Source: Euglena gracilis
Taxonomy: Eukaryota > Euglenida > Euglenophyceae > Euglenales
Direction: 5' to 3'
Assembly: GCA_039621445.1 (NCBI GenBank)
Contig: CP154956.1
Span: forward strand, 65,922,257 to 65,986,256
DNA: 64,000 nt
In this document: piece by piece, positions 1 to 11,060 of the stretch
Layout of the letters: each line of letters begins with the position of its first letter
How positions within the stretch are numbered: the stretch's first letter is position 1
Notes under the pieces: model-generated
Databases searched by the model: none
The model's input: only the letters and a program-made list of their open reading frames with translations
Told to the model about the DNA's origin: nothing
Translations under genes and position numbers: made by a program

Positions 1-937
1 AGCAGAAATCAAAAATTAGCCAAAAAAATAGAAAAAATCTAAAAGAAAGTTTTCCAAAAAAAAAAAATTGAAAACCCACAAAAAAAACCCACAAAAAAAA
101 CCGTGTTTGCACCCCCCAGCTGAAGGCAATTGTTGCAGTAGAAATTGGATCCAGACAACAAAAGCACACACCCATTAACAAACCTGCCCTAATGAAACCA
201 GACAGCACAGTTGAGCACACCTGGCATCGGGAGGGTCGTGGCACAGCATCCTGTTGCTCGACATCACGCCACATCTCAAAGCGGCCGTTGCACTTATTAC
301 ACCGGTATCCCTGCCGCACAACAAGAACTTTACGCATCCTTCTCAGGGGCTTCCTCTGGAGAGACTGCAGGTGGGGAACGAGTGCTCAGCTGCTGGATGC
401 CAGCCAGATCAATGCAACTGATTTCTGTGTTTGGCTGGTGAACCCCCAAAAAGCTGACACGCGTGGTCCAGACTGACTTTGGCCCTCACTCGGGGGGGGG
501 GGGGGGTTCTGGCGGGGTGAAGGAAACCCTGGGCCCAGTGCGCACCACAGTCCCCGGCACCACGATGAGGCGATGGGTGTCTGCGCTGCGAATGTCCGAC
601 ACGGTCTTCTTGTGGCTTTCGTCGGTTAGGGGCAGTGTGCTCCATGGGCCAGGATGCTCGGAGCACGTTTGCTGATGGAAAGAAGGAAGAGTCCCTGAGT
701 GATAAAATGTAGCCCACCCCCTCATCGTTGCAGCAAGCGTTGACAGTTTTTGATTTGAAGTCACAGGTTTCATTTTGGCGCCTTTTTCAAAACATCATGT
801 GCATCAACATACACCATTGTCAGAACGTGTGATGCACAGTGTAAAAGGTTGATCGCGTCACAAGCTGTGCCATTTGTAATCCCATCTGTGTTTGCTGAAA
901 ATGCATGACTTGAAAGGAACGTAATTTTTGGGGAAGC
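1..937. other. Left edge, no gene recognised
   Basis: The first 110 bases are A-rich. A run of about 14 G lies near 486-499. Frames open on both strands are short, overlap each other and show no recognisable motif. The right limit is the 5-bp target duplication of the next element. Confidence 0.5.
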
Positions 938-942
938 TGCTG

Positions 943-968
943 CTTAGACGGCCGGGAATGCACTTTTC
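943..968 (+). repeat. Left TIR of the 3.37-kb element
   Basis: It begins CTTAGACGGCCGGGAATG and matches the reverse complement of 4282-4307 at all 26 positions. Confidence 0.9.
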
Positions 969-1005
969 TTGTTGAGTCACAAAAGTTAGGCAGTTTTGGT
1001 GAAAA

Positions 1006-4000
1006 AATGCGCATCCGCGCATTTTGGACGCAGAGTGCGCAGGTGCGCATTCCGGATGGCTTGATGTCTATTCCAGACTGGGGGTAAACACCATAAAAAT
1101 GAGCTGTTTGGATTCAACGCAACCCCAGGAACCACCCCCCAGTGTTCTGCTTCAACCACGTATCATGCTGTTTAGAGCTGTTTCACGACGACTGTGGGAC
1201 AGTGCGTGGATGGACACACACAGCACACTCCACACAGCATGCGGAACACAGGCGACACAGGGAAGCCTGGACCTGGACACCTTGTGTTCACCGATGTGTG
1301 CTGATGGCTTCCGGGGGCAGGGCCTGGTGAACCTGGGATGAGCATGGGAAGGAACACCTTGCAGCCATGGAGACACAGCCCTCCCAAGGTCAAAACAATG
1401 GGGGTGTCACTGAGTATCAGGGCCGAAGAATGCGCACCTGCGCATTTTTTGGAAACCCAAAAGAATGCGCAGGTGCGCATTTTTTGGAATGGACACAGGC
1501 TGTGGGAAGGGGGAATGCGCACACGCGCATTGATGTTGAAGGATGCACTGGGTATGGCCAGCTGTTTGCCTGTCTTGAATCCGAACTGTGCACCGCTGTG
1601 ATGTGGTTTAGGGCAGGCAGAACATGGGTGTGTGAGGGGGAGATGAACCAACAGAATCACCCTGGGCAACCATGTCGCTGTACCAGACCACACCCTGAAA
1701 CACCACGCCTGCAGCAGCATGGAAAACCCTGGGCTCGGCGACGGCAGGTGTCAAGGCACGAATTGATGTCCTTCAGTGACAGGGGAACTAACCCCCTGCA
1801 ACGCAAGTGACCGAACAAATCAGAATGCGCACCTGCGCATTCCACTTCACCCGCTGCAGTCCAGTACCCAGCCCAGCCTACGCTCCTCTCATGAACTCGT
1901 GGAGCACGTCACAACGCAGCGCACGTGCAACCGTCCCCCACCTGGGGGGGGGGGGTGATGGGCCGGTTGCTGCCAACGTTGTCCGACCCCACGCCCCAGA
2001 GCGTGCATGGCAGCACACAGCCAATTGGCTCCCTGAACAACCTTATGTTGGGCTGCAGTGCACGGTGCCAGGAGCACTGTGCCCCACAATTAGGGTCAAC
2101 GCAGGGGGTTGTGTCTGGTTCCACACACAGTGCTCACGGGGTTGGCACCTCGAGAGCGAAACCCGCCTGTCACCACCTTCGGCATCATTCCCAAAAACGG
2201 TCTGTAAACACAGAATTAATTCACAATCCAAATGGACTCAAAGAAGCGAACACCACTGGTCAGTCCTTGCCCCAAATTTTCTCCAGGCCCTTGAGGTCGT
2301 GAGACAGGCACAAGCACATCACAACAAAAACTTGCCGATAAACCCAGAAATTTTTTCCGTTCTGCTTTTTCTGTGTATTCTACTGTGTCGTACCAAAGGA
2401 AAACGGATGAGAAAAGGACTTCAGTGCCCGAGGAAATTCCTCGGTGATGGGCACCCTAATTCCCAAATGCGGTCAGCAGTCCTTCATGGCGTGAGTGAAA
2501 AGCCGGTGAATGCGCACATGCGCAAAAAATCGCCCTGTACCTTTCTTTAAATCACAGCCACACCGTCGAATATTTGCACTCCCAGGTGGGTATGCCACCA
2601 CCCATGCCAACTCCCCCCGCCTGGCCTGGATTTGAAACCACACGGCTGAAGTGTAGACCTCCCTGTGAGGATCGAATGGTGTACGAGGACGAGGCAGCCC
2701 TGGTGCGAAACACAGCAGAGGAGGACCACCACCTGTGGCCTTGCTGGCAACAAACGTCACCCCCCACACAGAACCCTTATTTATCATGTACTCAGAGTCG
2801 ACGCTCCAGCACTGCAAACTACACAACTGTTGGCGGCTGTGAAGACCAAGGAAAGCACATGTGAACACACTTTCTCCATACACCCCATCCGCAATGGCTG
2901 CAGTCAAACATGGCACATCGGGGTGAATGCGCACGTGCGCATTCCCTTCGTTTGTCTCCCTTAAAGCCTGGTAGGAGGTTGCTGTGCAAGGCCATGCCAA
3001 ACAACTCAGCACACAAGGTGGAGGCACAGCTCAGGAGACGTACACCCTACTCTGGCGGCATCCTCCTGTGCGACGAGATGCCTCCGAAATCGCTGACAAA
3101 AAGGCCAGCAGTGCATCATGGGGGTAGCCCTGTCCCAATGCTGTGCTGGCACTGGGTTCAGGAGTGCGAGACACAGCTCCCCACAACACAAGGAATGCGC
3201 ACCTGCGCACTCCCCCTCACGGAATGCGCAGGTGCGCACTCTTGTGGATGCCCAGCGCTGCTCCCGTCCTGCTCTCCTGCAGATAGAATCACAGCCAGCC
3301 AGCGAAGGAATGGTCTCAAGAGTGCGCACGTGCGCATTCTTGTGCCTCATGCAACCTCGGAGAGGAGCCATTTTACATCGTTTGTGAGGGCTGTTCTGGA
3401 GAATGTAATCTGTGGCAAAAAGGGTTGAAGTGGGGCTCCGCTCGGTAGCTTTTAAAACCAGTGACACACAGGAGAGGAGTGCAAGTCAGCCCCCCCCCCC
3501 TTCCATACCCAGCACCCCATCACAAACGTCAGACCTAAACACAGGTGGTCGCACATGGTGATTTGACGTGGTGCCTATGAGAAGACACATGCGGAGCAGA
3601 CTGCATGCGCCACTGGAGGGATGCTGTGCCTGCAAGTGTCAAGGAGGGGTGCAGTGCACCGTGTGGGATGGCAAACAGCAGGCAGCCTGAGGAGGGTAAC
3701 GAGCCCTCCCCTACAAACATCTGGTCTTGATTTTAACACACACACCCCACCACTCTCTGAATGCAGACTACACGCACACACCAAATATTCGCCAGCGCCC
3801 CCTCGTGCCCTGCTCCCAACACAGGGCACAGAACCTCCTCTCCACTCAAACCGCAGAGACCACGGTACCCCCTTCCCACAACCACTCCCGGGAGCCACAA
3901 TAACCGTCCAAAACTTCAGGAAAAGGCCGGGACGGGGAGGGGGGTGAATGCGCACCTGCGCATTCACTCGGAACCACAAAACAGGGGGGACAGCGACAGG

Positions 4001-4264
4001 TACAACGCCTTCACCTGACGAGGGTTCGTCCTCATAAAACAGTGTTTTGTGTCGCACCGACTTCGGCAGACGGGGTTTTTCCCTCGGTCCGCGGAGGTGC
4101 TAAACCGTCATTTTCAAAACGAAAAAAGTCGGTTTGCCCAGAAAAAAACCCGGGGGTCGAAAGCAGTGGTACCCATTTTGGTACCAGGGGTTTCAGCTGA
4201 CGGGTCGGCCGCCCCGTCAAGTGATGGCGGCACACTTGGTCACAAAAGAATGCGCAGGTGCGCA
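1006..4264. repeat. Thirteen interspersed GAATGCGCA/TGCGCATTC palindromes
   Basis: Palindromes of 17-21 bp start near 1006, 1033, 1428, 1463, 1513, 1823, 2508, 2925, 3193, 3222, 3320, 3946 and 4248. The arms are constant (GAATGCGCA...TGCGCATTC) while the central two bases vary (CC, GG, AC, CA, CG). They occur only inside the 943-4307 element, and the TIR carries the related string GGAATGCAC. Known transposons carry multiple transposase-binding sites near their ends, but a spread through the whole element is unusual. Confidence 0.85.
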
Positions 4265-4281
4265 AAAAAACCAACAAAAAT

Positions 4282-4307
4282 GAAAAGTGCATTCCCGGCC
4301 GTCTAAG
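4282..4307 (-). repeat. Right TIR of the 3.37-kb element
   Basis: Exact inverted partner of 943-968, followed directly by the TGCTG duplication at 4308-4312. Confidence 0.9.
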
Positions 4308-4312
4308 TGCTG

Positions 4313-5090
4313 AGGTCTTATTTCTTCAGAAGTAGGCCAGTTGATGACCTCGCCTCGTTTCCGGTTTTTTCCTAGAACCTGCCAATCAAGGATTTCTTGT
4401 GGGCCCCGGGGGGGGGGGGGGGTTCCGCGGTGACTGGAAAAGGGTGCTAGCTAGAAGAAGAAAAAAAGGTGCTGGCTAGACCCCCCACTCGGGGGTGGGG
4501 GTCTGGTTATTTAAAAAAAAAACAGAAAAAAACGCCAAAAAAACTTCAAAAAACAAAGTGCAAGTATCATTGAAAAAAACTCGTCATGAAACACCAGACT
4601 TCGAATCCTGCTGAAATTATGATGACTGTTTCAGTTTTTGTGGAAAGATTTTTTTGGCAGAAATGACCTAGAAGTTGCCGAAAATGATTCAGAAAGTGCA
4701 TTCAAAAAAATTTCGTGCAAAACCTCGTGGGAATTTTTTGTTTTTTTTAAAAAAAAACACTGTTATAATAAAAAAAGCGTCCAAAAAAACAAGTTGCCAA
4801 CTATGGGGGGTCCTGCGGAAAATGTCCCAAAAAACCTAAATCCAGTTGGGTTGGCATTTTTTGCCAAAATTTGGAGGTGGAACCCCAAAAACCACCCAAG
4901 AGCCATTTTTAGCCATTTTGATCTTTGGCCTTTTCTGAAAACTCTTCGGCGCCTTGCACCGAAATTAAAACCTAGAAAAAATACAATAAATTGCTTTGTC
5001 TCGGGTGCACTGTCTCAGAGGTGCTGATCGGCTAAAAAAACCCTCCGGCAGGGGCGAAAGATGTGGGAATAGCAATGTGCCACACTGGAC
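4313..5090. other. Unassigned, A/T-rich with poly-G and CTAGC fold-back
   Basis: It contains a run of about 14 G at 4410-4423 and a short CTAGACCCCCCACTCGGGGG fold-back near 4480-4510. A 129-codon plus frame (4638-5027) is lysine/asparagine-rich and looks like translated A-rich DNA rather than a gene. Confidence 0.4.
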
Positions 5091-5202
5091 ATGGGCAGGT
5101 TGCTGCACCTAATGTACACCCGAGGGGCTCCACCCAAGAAACCTTGGCCGCCCCAAACCTCCTGGATGACCTGCTCTCCCAGCTGTAATATCTCCATCGG
5201 GT

Positions 5203-5744
5203 TTGTGGCAAGGGATGCACATCGCCAATCTTCCTCCTCTCGGAAAACCTCAAGTCATTGGTTTCAGACAATCCGACTATGCCAAAGGAAAACGTTTCCA
5301 TGGCGGGCTGATTTCTGAAAATTTGCTTGAAGTGCAACGATTGACAGAAAGAATGAAAACTGCAGTGGAATCCCTTGAGAGACAACAGCAAAGAACCAAG
5401 CGTGGGGTCGAAATCCAGCAATTGCAAAGCATTCAACGGAAGCGCAAATGGTGTATCCGGATCGATATTGCCCATCACATCATTTGAAAGATGAGACCCT
5501 CTTTGTTGACAAGCTTCTTTGGGAGGTTCAAAAAAGTTCAAAAGGGGGCGGTGCATTTGTCAGAAATTATCTAAAACTAGCAATTGAATATTCTAATTTC
5601 AACTCAATGGCATGGCACGGCAAAGGAAAATATGGCAACGTTGCACCGCACTGGGAGGATGTGAGATGGCACAAGGCACTTTTGACAAAAAATCAACAAA
5701 ATTCGCACCCAGAACTTCTTTTATGTTTTTCAAATTTTGGGTAG
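5203..5744 (+). CDS. Coding-like fragment, not recognised
   Basis: Two overlapping plus-strand frames (5203-5487 and 5448-5744) read with protein-like composition. The first ends in a lysine/arginine/glutamine-rich stretch (about residues 40-85) with coiled-coil-like heptads. The second contains a C-x3-HH-like segment and ends without a motif I know. A 174-codon frame on the opposite strand (5032-5556) competes with it. There is no clear initiation context, and one frame change would be needed to join the two parts, by intron or by decay. It could be a degraded transposon gene or host exons. I assign no function. Confidence 0.25.
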
Positions 5745-6915
5745 CCCATTGCATTTACCAGTTATGAAGGGAAAAAAACGGTTTAAGTATTTGCCTGCCA
5801 GTTGACTCCTCGATGAAGATGAGAAATGTCCAATGCAAACAATGGAAGTGAGAAGATGCTTGATTGCAACAAGAATGCCTTCAACTTGTCAAAACCGGCG
5901 TCCTTTCCCAAATGAGAGAAACAACCACGGGGAGCATTTCAAAATTGACATCTCTGGCAGAGTCCAAAAAAATATGTTCTTTATCAAGTTTCTCCGTTTT
6001 ATTTTCAATCTCAATTGCAAATTGAAAAAACAATTTTCCAAAGAAAAATTCTTCAACAAGAATGCCAGTTTTTATGCATCAGGAGGAAAAAGCTCTTCAA
6101 AGATACTTTTCAAAAAAAGGAAAAAAGATTGGCGCCCATTTTAGTTGGGAGTGGAAACTTCAAATCCTTATGCGCTCATTCTTTTTACCAAATCACATCG
6201 TTGTATTTTTTGCTTGCGTACTTTTGGCATCATTCACTTGCGTTTGCCTCCCCTCATTTGAGCACACCCACGGGCCAAAGGACCCTCCAAATGCTAAACA
6301 AGGGGGGGGGGATCAAATAAGGGGGGACGGTGGGGGGGGGGGGTGGAAATTGGCTTTGAGAGAGGATAAAAAAAATTTGGCGTCTTCGGCGCCTCAAATT
6401 TTTTTGTTTCCCCCAGACCCAAATGCTCAATTAAGGGGGGGGGGGGTCAAATTAGGGGGGAATGGCAGGCACAATTTTTTTCTCTTCTTAAAGACGATTC
6501 GCCAATCATCACTTTTCAATTGGAAAAATGAGTGTATTTTTCTTGGAAAATTTTCGGGAATTTTCATTCCATTTTTCCGAACAAGTTCCACGAGTAATCC
6601 TAGGGTAGAAAGAAAGGAAATACCTGTCAATCCAAAATCCAAATTCTCATTTCTTTGTGAGAAGTGGTCAATCTGGAACACAAAACAAAGGATGAGCGAT
6701 GAAAAGAGGAAAAAGATTCCGTATGTACAGTCCGCCATCTTTCTCCCATGCTCCGTTCATTAATGGTGATGTCCAAATGCCATTATTAAGAAATATTCGA
6801 ATCCATGTAGCCTCCTGTATGACAAGAAAATCAAGCTTATTTTTCAGATTTCATCAAGGTTTTGACAGTCATGCGTGTGTGTCTCTGAGTTCGAGAATGG
6901 GGAGTATGTGGTGCA
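5745..6915. other. Unassigned A/T-rich stretch
   Basis: No gene is recognised. Frames here are rich in Lys, Phe and Asn. G-run repeats occupy 6296-6465. Confidence 0.35.
6296..6465. repeat. TCAAATTAGGGGGG word-plus-G-run repeats
   Basis: Three to four copies of TCAA(A)TTAGGGGGG-like words, each followed by 6-11 G, lie at 6301-6345 and 6428-6463, separated by an A-rich spacer. They follow the same grammar as the other homopolymer-ended repeats here. Exact ends were not resolved. Confidence 0.5.
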
Positions 6916-6918
6916 TTA

Positions 6919-7094
6919 CCATCCCCCCCCCATCTTGTCCCATACCCCGGCTAACGTCAGCCCGGGTCTGGGACAAGATTGGGGGGGACAAGATCGGTGG
7001 GTCGATAAATTTTCTTTGGCGGGCCATGGCCCAGACCCTTTGGCGGGGTATGGGACAAGATTGAGGGGGGGGGGGACAAGGTCGGGGGGGATGG
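6919..7094. mobile_element. MITE, CCATCCCCC ends, TA duplication
   Basis: TA at 6917-6918 and 7095-7096 flanks a 176-bp unit that starts CCATCCCCCCCCC and ends GGGGGGGATGG. Internal copies of TCTTGTCCC / GGGACAAGA sit next to C or G runs in inverted orientation. A TA duplication is typical of Tc1/mariner/IS630-mobilised elements. There is no coding capacity. Confidence 0.7.
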
Positions 7095-7484
7095 TAAGCG
7101 AGGGGGGGGGGGGTTGTCTTGGACCACCCTCCCCACCCGGGGGAAGGGCACTTCCACCCCTTCCCAGTAATTTGGGTTTCTTTCGAGTCAGCCACCAATT
7201 AGCCACTACTCCCCCCCGGGGGGTCGGCCACACCAACGTTAACTAAGTGGACCGACTCACCTGCGGAAATTTTGGCACACGTCTGCAAAATGGAGTGCGT
7301 TGATCGATATTTCAGGATCTCATTTTTTTGAGGCCAGGTTTAACTCATGTCGTGGTTTGTTCGCCGGGGGAGGTTCGGGACCCATGGGCGGTTGTTCCAT
7401 AGACGGCAACTGTTGATCAACACGGTTCACCACCACGGCACCTTCACCACGACGGTCAGGTAGGAGCTCGTGGCATAAATTGTA

Positions 7485-7668
7485 CCATCCCCCCCCATTA
7501 TGTACCTCCCCCCGGGAGGCCGAAACAGGGGGGGGGGAGGTTCACAATGGGGCGGACATGCCTGTGGATGGCCGGGCTTGGTGCATTCCTCTTGGGAGTG
7601 CCCACCCCATTGTGTACCTCCCCCCCAGGGGGTACATAATGGGGGGGTACATAATGGGGGGGGGATGG
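7485..7668. mobile_element. MITE, CCATCCCCC ends, internal TTATGTACC word
   Basis: TA at 7483-7484 and 7669-7670 bounds a 184-bp unit with inverted ends CCATCCCCCCCC / GGGGGGGGATGG. The internal word is ATTATGTACC / GGTACATAAT, unlike the ATCTTGTCCC of the neighbouring copy. The termini are thus shared but the second word differs. Confidence 0.7.
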
Positions 7669-7670
7669 TA

Positions 7671-8184
7671 GTTGCTTCATATTAGGTGCCATGGCTGTCA
7701 AAGAGAAACAAATAAAAAATTCACTGGCCTCCTTCATTATGCGGTCAGAAAAAAAATTTGCGACCGGGGGGGGGGGGTGTCAAGCTGGGCCAGAAGCGAA
7801 GTTAGGGCCGGCCATAACCAGACAAGAAGCCTTAGTGCAACTAGGGGGGGGGGGGGGGGGCACTTATCGGGGGGTGTCGTTTATGGGGGGGGTGGTAGTT
7901 GCCATTTTTGGCTCCTACTGGGATCTGGAAACCCTCCATGTGTGGGTTGGTGGGGGGTCGCTTTTACTCTATTTTTTAGAACTCAAGGGTTGAACCTGAA
8001 GTCTGGATTTTTTCGAAAAAGGATGCAACCACTAACCCCCCCCCCAAAATAAGACCCCCCCCAAAAATAAGACCCCCCTCTGAGCCGATCGAGCAAAAAT
8101 CCCAAAATAAGACCCCCCCCCTAAATAAGACCCCCTTGACGGCGGAAAAAGAAAAAAACAAAAAAAAAAAAAAAGAAAAAAAAA

Positions 8185-8216
<32 letters not shown>

Positions 8217-8430
8217 AAAAAGAAAGACCCCCCCCCTAAATGAAAAGACCCCCGTGACGGCGGCGAAGCGCCGGGACAAAAAATTACCAAAAACCCCAAT
8301 TTCATACACAAAAATGATGGAATTTCAAAAAAATTCATATTTTTGAAGTGCAAAAAACATGGCAAATGTCAAATCACACCGATCTGCACATGGTGCGAAG
8401 CGCCGAAGGAAAAATTTTAGCACTCTTGGG
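7671..8430. repeat. AATAAGACCCCCC array, poly-A and related repeats, no gene
   Basis: 7780-7860 resembles 44880-44950 (AGAAGCCTTAGTGCAACTA then a G run). 8036-8265 holds about six AATAAGACCCCCC words interrupted by an A-tract (about 8158-8222). No gene is seen. The direct repeat CTCTTGGG at 8423-8430 is the target duplication of the next element. Confidence 0.55.
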
Positions 8431-9339
8431 CAGCGGTGTCGGAACAATTTTTTCCCGGGGGGGGGGGGCGAGGAACCGACAAAATTTGGAGCACATTCTA
8501 TTTTTCCCCGGCGCGAAGCGCCGAGGAAAATTTTTTTCATGGCACAACCAAAATGTACTTTTTTCTGTCCCCCTGGCCCCGAAGGGGCCGAGACGCTAAC
8601 GCCTTTTTTGAAGTCCAATGCTCCAAAAACTTGAGCTAGAAAGCGAAATCATGGGTAGAACTCCTTTGGAAACCTCCCAACTCAACCCAACTGTCGACTT
8701 CGCAACCTGGGGGGGGGTGAAGAAGCCATTTGTTTCACTTTGCGCAAAATCATTTTTTTCGTTGACCCGAAGAGTTTCCCCCAAACTCGGCTGGTCTAGA
8801 AAATGGAGGGAGGGGGACATATGGGGATATCAGTTTGTATTCAAACAGCCAAGGTGAAAGTGGTTTGTGGGGTCCCAAAAAACAATTAGCACCAAAGGAG
8901 GGGAAAAAAAGTCGGTTTGTGGCCAAAATACAAACCGGACACCGGGTTTTGGACAGAACCGGAGTTCCTGACGCCGGGTTTTAGGACAGAACCGGCGTCC
9001 GGAAAACCCGTGGGGGGGGACGCCGGTTCTGTCCTGAACCCGGCGTCTCAAACGCCGGTTTAAACATCAAGAAGTGCCGTGGGGTTTTTTCAAGGATTTT
9101 TATTTCGGCCGCCAAAGGCGGCCGAGACGGTAATGGATTTTGCAATTTCATTCTCCAAAAATGTGCTTTTAACTGGCAAGGTGGCTGCCGAAGGCAGCCG
9201 AGACGGTAACGCCCTTTGAACCATTGAACATGGCATTACAAAGAAAAATATCACATTCATGGCACAAAAAAAATTTTCTCTCCAAAATCCCAGGGGGGGG
9301 CGGCCGCCCCCCCCCCGACCCCCCCTTGTGACACCTATG
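8431..9339 (+). mobile_element. Non-autonomous hAT-like element, copy 1
   Basis: The 909-bp unit begins CAGCGGTGTCGGAACAA and ends, read inward from the other strand, CATAGGTGTCACAAGG. It is flanked by the exact 8-bp duplication CTCTTGGG (8423-8430 and 9340-9347). An 8-bp duplication plus CA-x-x-GGTGTC termini is characteristic of the hAT superfamily. A near-identical copy lies inverted at 32320-33240 with a different 8-bp duplication, confirming the ends. Internal frames (about 75 codons) are conserved between the copies but resemble no transposase. Inside are GC-rich CCGGTTCTGTCC fold-backs (8935-9055) and GCGCCGAAGCGC-type palindromes. Confidence 0.85.
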
Positions 9340-9389
9340 CTCTTGGGAACCTGGAAAATGGTGCTTTTTCGGGCCCGGGTCGGTCAAGA

Positions 9390-9495
9390 AACAAATTCAA
9401 AAATAAGACCCCCCCCCCCAAAATAAGACCCCCCCTGGAGGCTTCCAGCAACGGACCCAAAAATAAGACCCGGGTCTTATTTTGGGGGGGGGGAT
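9390..9495. repeat. AATAAGACCCCC fold-back
   Basis: Three AATAAGACCCCCC words are followed by their inverse (GGGTCTTATTTTGGGGGG), forming a short palindromic cluster related to 8036-8265. Confidence 0.6.
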
Positions 9496-9779
9496 TCAAA
9501 CCAAGCTCATCGTGTGAGTTGATAGAGAATGTTGAACTCTGCGTCCACCACTTTTCAAGGCGCCGGGCGGGGGGTCCCATACGGGCCCCAAAACGGTCCG
9601 GCCTTGCCCACGTAACCGCGGTGTAACCGCGGTGATAACCGCGGTTTGGGCTCCTCCTTACCTCAAAAGGCCAGTGAGAGAGAGCTGGATGGACTCTGCC
9701 CGACTTCCCCAACTTGGCCATACCATTCGCACAAGAGTCAACGTGAACAAGAAGTCCAATATGAAGGGTTTGTGCTCAA

Positions 9780-9927
9780 GATGGAACATCTGGTGAGCAA
9801 GGCCGTGGTGCAAGGCGTGCCAAGTCCTGCTATCAGACGGGGTGCAGGATGACAATTACCCGGTGGTTCGACAACGACTGAAGGATCTGCACCCGGCCGA
9901 GGATCCTCCTGGTCGGGGCCCTCCGAA
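9780..9927 (+). pseudogene. Retroelement block 1: N-terminal part of RT polyprotein
   Basis: The frame reads LLSDGVQDDNYPVVRQRL, then KDLHPAEDPP. The pattern of a short alanine/serine-rich helix followed by L...HP is common upstream of RT motif 1 in non-LTR elements. It is cut at the TA of the following MITE. Assignment rests mainly on colinearity with later blocks. Confidence 0.5.
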
Positions 9928-9929
9928 TA

Positions 9930-10366
9930 CCCTCACCCCCCCCTCAAAGTGGCCACCCTCCAGGCTTCGTGGGACCCCAAAATGGCCACTCTGGAGGGGG
10001 GGACAGTTTGAGGGGGGTGATACCCTCACCCCCCTCAAAGTGGCCACCCTCCAGGCAGTACGAAACTTCAAAATGGCCACTCTGGGGGAGGGGACACTTT
10101 GGGGCTTTGGGGGGGGGGGTGACTTTTTGGGCTTCGGCGACTTCGGGCCAAAAGAAAATGGCAACTTTGAGGGGGGCAAACCAAATTGACGAAAAAAATT
10201 TAGCCACTCTGAGCGGGGGGACACTTTCAGGGGGGGGTGAGGGTATTTCGGTCTTCAACGCCTTTTGTGCCGAAGGAAAACGGCCACTTTGAGGGCAAAC
10301 CAAAATTTGCCAAAAATTTTGGCCACTTTGGGGGGGAGGACACTTTGACGGGAGGGGGGGTGAGAG
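9930..10366. mobile_element. MITE of the TA/CCCTCACCCC family, composite
   Basis: TA at 9928-9929 and 10367-10368 bounds 437 bp with ends CCCTCACCCC and GGGGTGAGAG. The internal word CAAAGTGGCC with C or G runs occurs in both orientations. A second TACCCTCACCCCC at 10022 suggests an insertion into, or duplication of, a family member. It splits the retroelement reading frame. Confidence 0.7.
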
Positions 10367-10368
10367 TA

Positions 10369-10482
10369 AACGGGTAGCGATACCGTCGCCAGCCGATGAA
10401 GATGCGGAGGGACAGGCTTTCAAGTCAAGGACATGCTGAGTAGGGAAGCTGGGGGACAAGCAGAGATCCTGCTAGAACGGCT
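10369..10482 (+). pseudogene. Retroelement block 2: pre-RT linker
   Basis: It encodes IPSPADEDAEGQ, then after a 1-base shift FQVKDMLSREAGGQAEILLERL. The last codons continue in frame into 10867 once the MITE and one target copy are ignored. Confidence 0.55.
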
Positions 10483-10485
10483 TAC

Positions 10486-10863
10486 CTCCCCCCCTCCCCA
10501 AGCCCAATGAACACCCTTGCCCAATGAACAGGGGGTGTTCGGACCGTCTAGATTGTCACCATATACTTTTTTTGTGTCGGCAAGGAAAATGCAAAGGCAT
10601 TAAATATAAAGGCAACGGTCAGGGAGGGATCAAGGGAGCCGCTCTTCATTCTTTGTTGCTTTGCTAGCTTTCCGTTTGACCATCTGAACAAACGGGTATG
10701 CATTTGCCATCCATTGTTGAGCGATTAGGCGTGCACCGTTTATGCACGTTTCAAAGCTACACTGAGAAGGTGACAGAATTAGTGAACACCCATGTCCAAT
10801 GAACGCCCCCCGTTCAGACCGTCTAGATTGTCACCTTAGTGTTCATTGGGCTTGGGGGGGGGG
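10486..10863. mobile_element. MITE with CCCAATGAACAC ends
   Basis: The ends read CTCCCCCCCTCCCCAAGCCC and, inverted, CCCCCCCCCCAAGCCCAATG. The duplication is TAC (10483-10485 and 10864-10866), or TA if the outer C belongs to the element. Inside, the word CCAATGAACACC and the phrase ACCGTCTAGATTGTCACC are repeated. It interrupts the retroelement at a leucine/threonine codon. Confidence 0.7.
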
Positions 10864-10866
10864 TAC

Positions 10867-10972
10867 GAGCTTCGTCTACTGCTGCATCAACGAAGGATGG
10901 CCCCCCGGAGTGGCGGAAATTCTCACCTCGGCGTGCCTCACAGCATTGCGGAAGGTCAAGCCGGCCACATCG
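10867..10972 (+). pseudogene. Retroelement block 3: RT motif 0/1 region
   Basis: It reads FVYCCINEGWPPGVAEIL, then TSACLTALRKVKPATS. The pattern P..V...L....L.AL.K is the usual approach to the 'RPI' RT motif that follows in the next block. Confidence 0.6.
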
Positions 10973-11052
10973 GTATAATGGATAATTATAATAATAATGG
11001 TATATGATATGATAATATAATAATGGTATAATGATAATAATATTGGATAATG
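10973..11052. repeat. ATAATGGTATA microsatellite
   Basis: A degenerate AT-rich tandem of ATAAT/GGTATA interrupts the RT frame between blocks 3 and 4. Confidence 0.7.
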
Positions 11053-11060
11053 CAAGGAAC

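Larger units (their letters stand above)
943..4307. mobile_element. 3.37-kb DNA transposon with 26-bp perfect TIRs, non-autonomous
   Basis: The ends (943-968 and 4282-4307) are exact 26-base inverted copies beginning CTTAGACGGCC. They are flanked by an identical 5-bp duplication TGCTG at 938-942 and 4308-4312, which marks a transposition event. No open frame longer than about 250 codons exists and none shows a transposase motif, so this copy is non-autonomous. Thirteen GAATGCGCA-type palindromes are spread through it and may be subterminal binding sites. A 5-bp duplication excludes the usual hAT (8 bp), Tc1 (TA) and CACTA (3 bp) patterns. I could not assign a superfamily. Confidence 0.85.

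Noticed and set aside
1172-1720. 182-codon minus frame inside the 3.37-kb element
   Set aside because: No transposase motif. Cys/His/Pro-rich composition follows the palindromes. A competing plus frame covers the same DNA.
1006-4264. Dispersed palindromes as transcription-factor operators or CRISPR
   Set aside because: They are limited to one transposon bounded by TIRs. A transposase-binding or structural role fits better.
7976-8365. Phe-rich 129-codon minus frame resembling a membrane protein
   Set aside because: It is the translation of the A-tract at 8158-8222 and AATAAGACCCC repeats.
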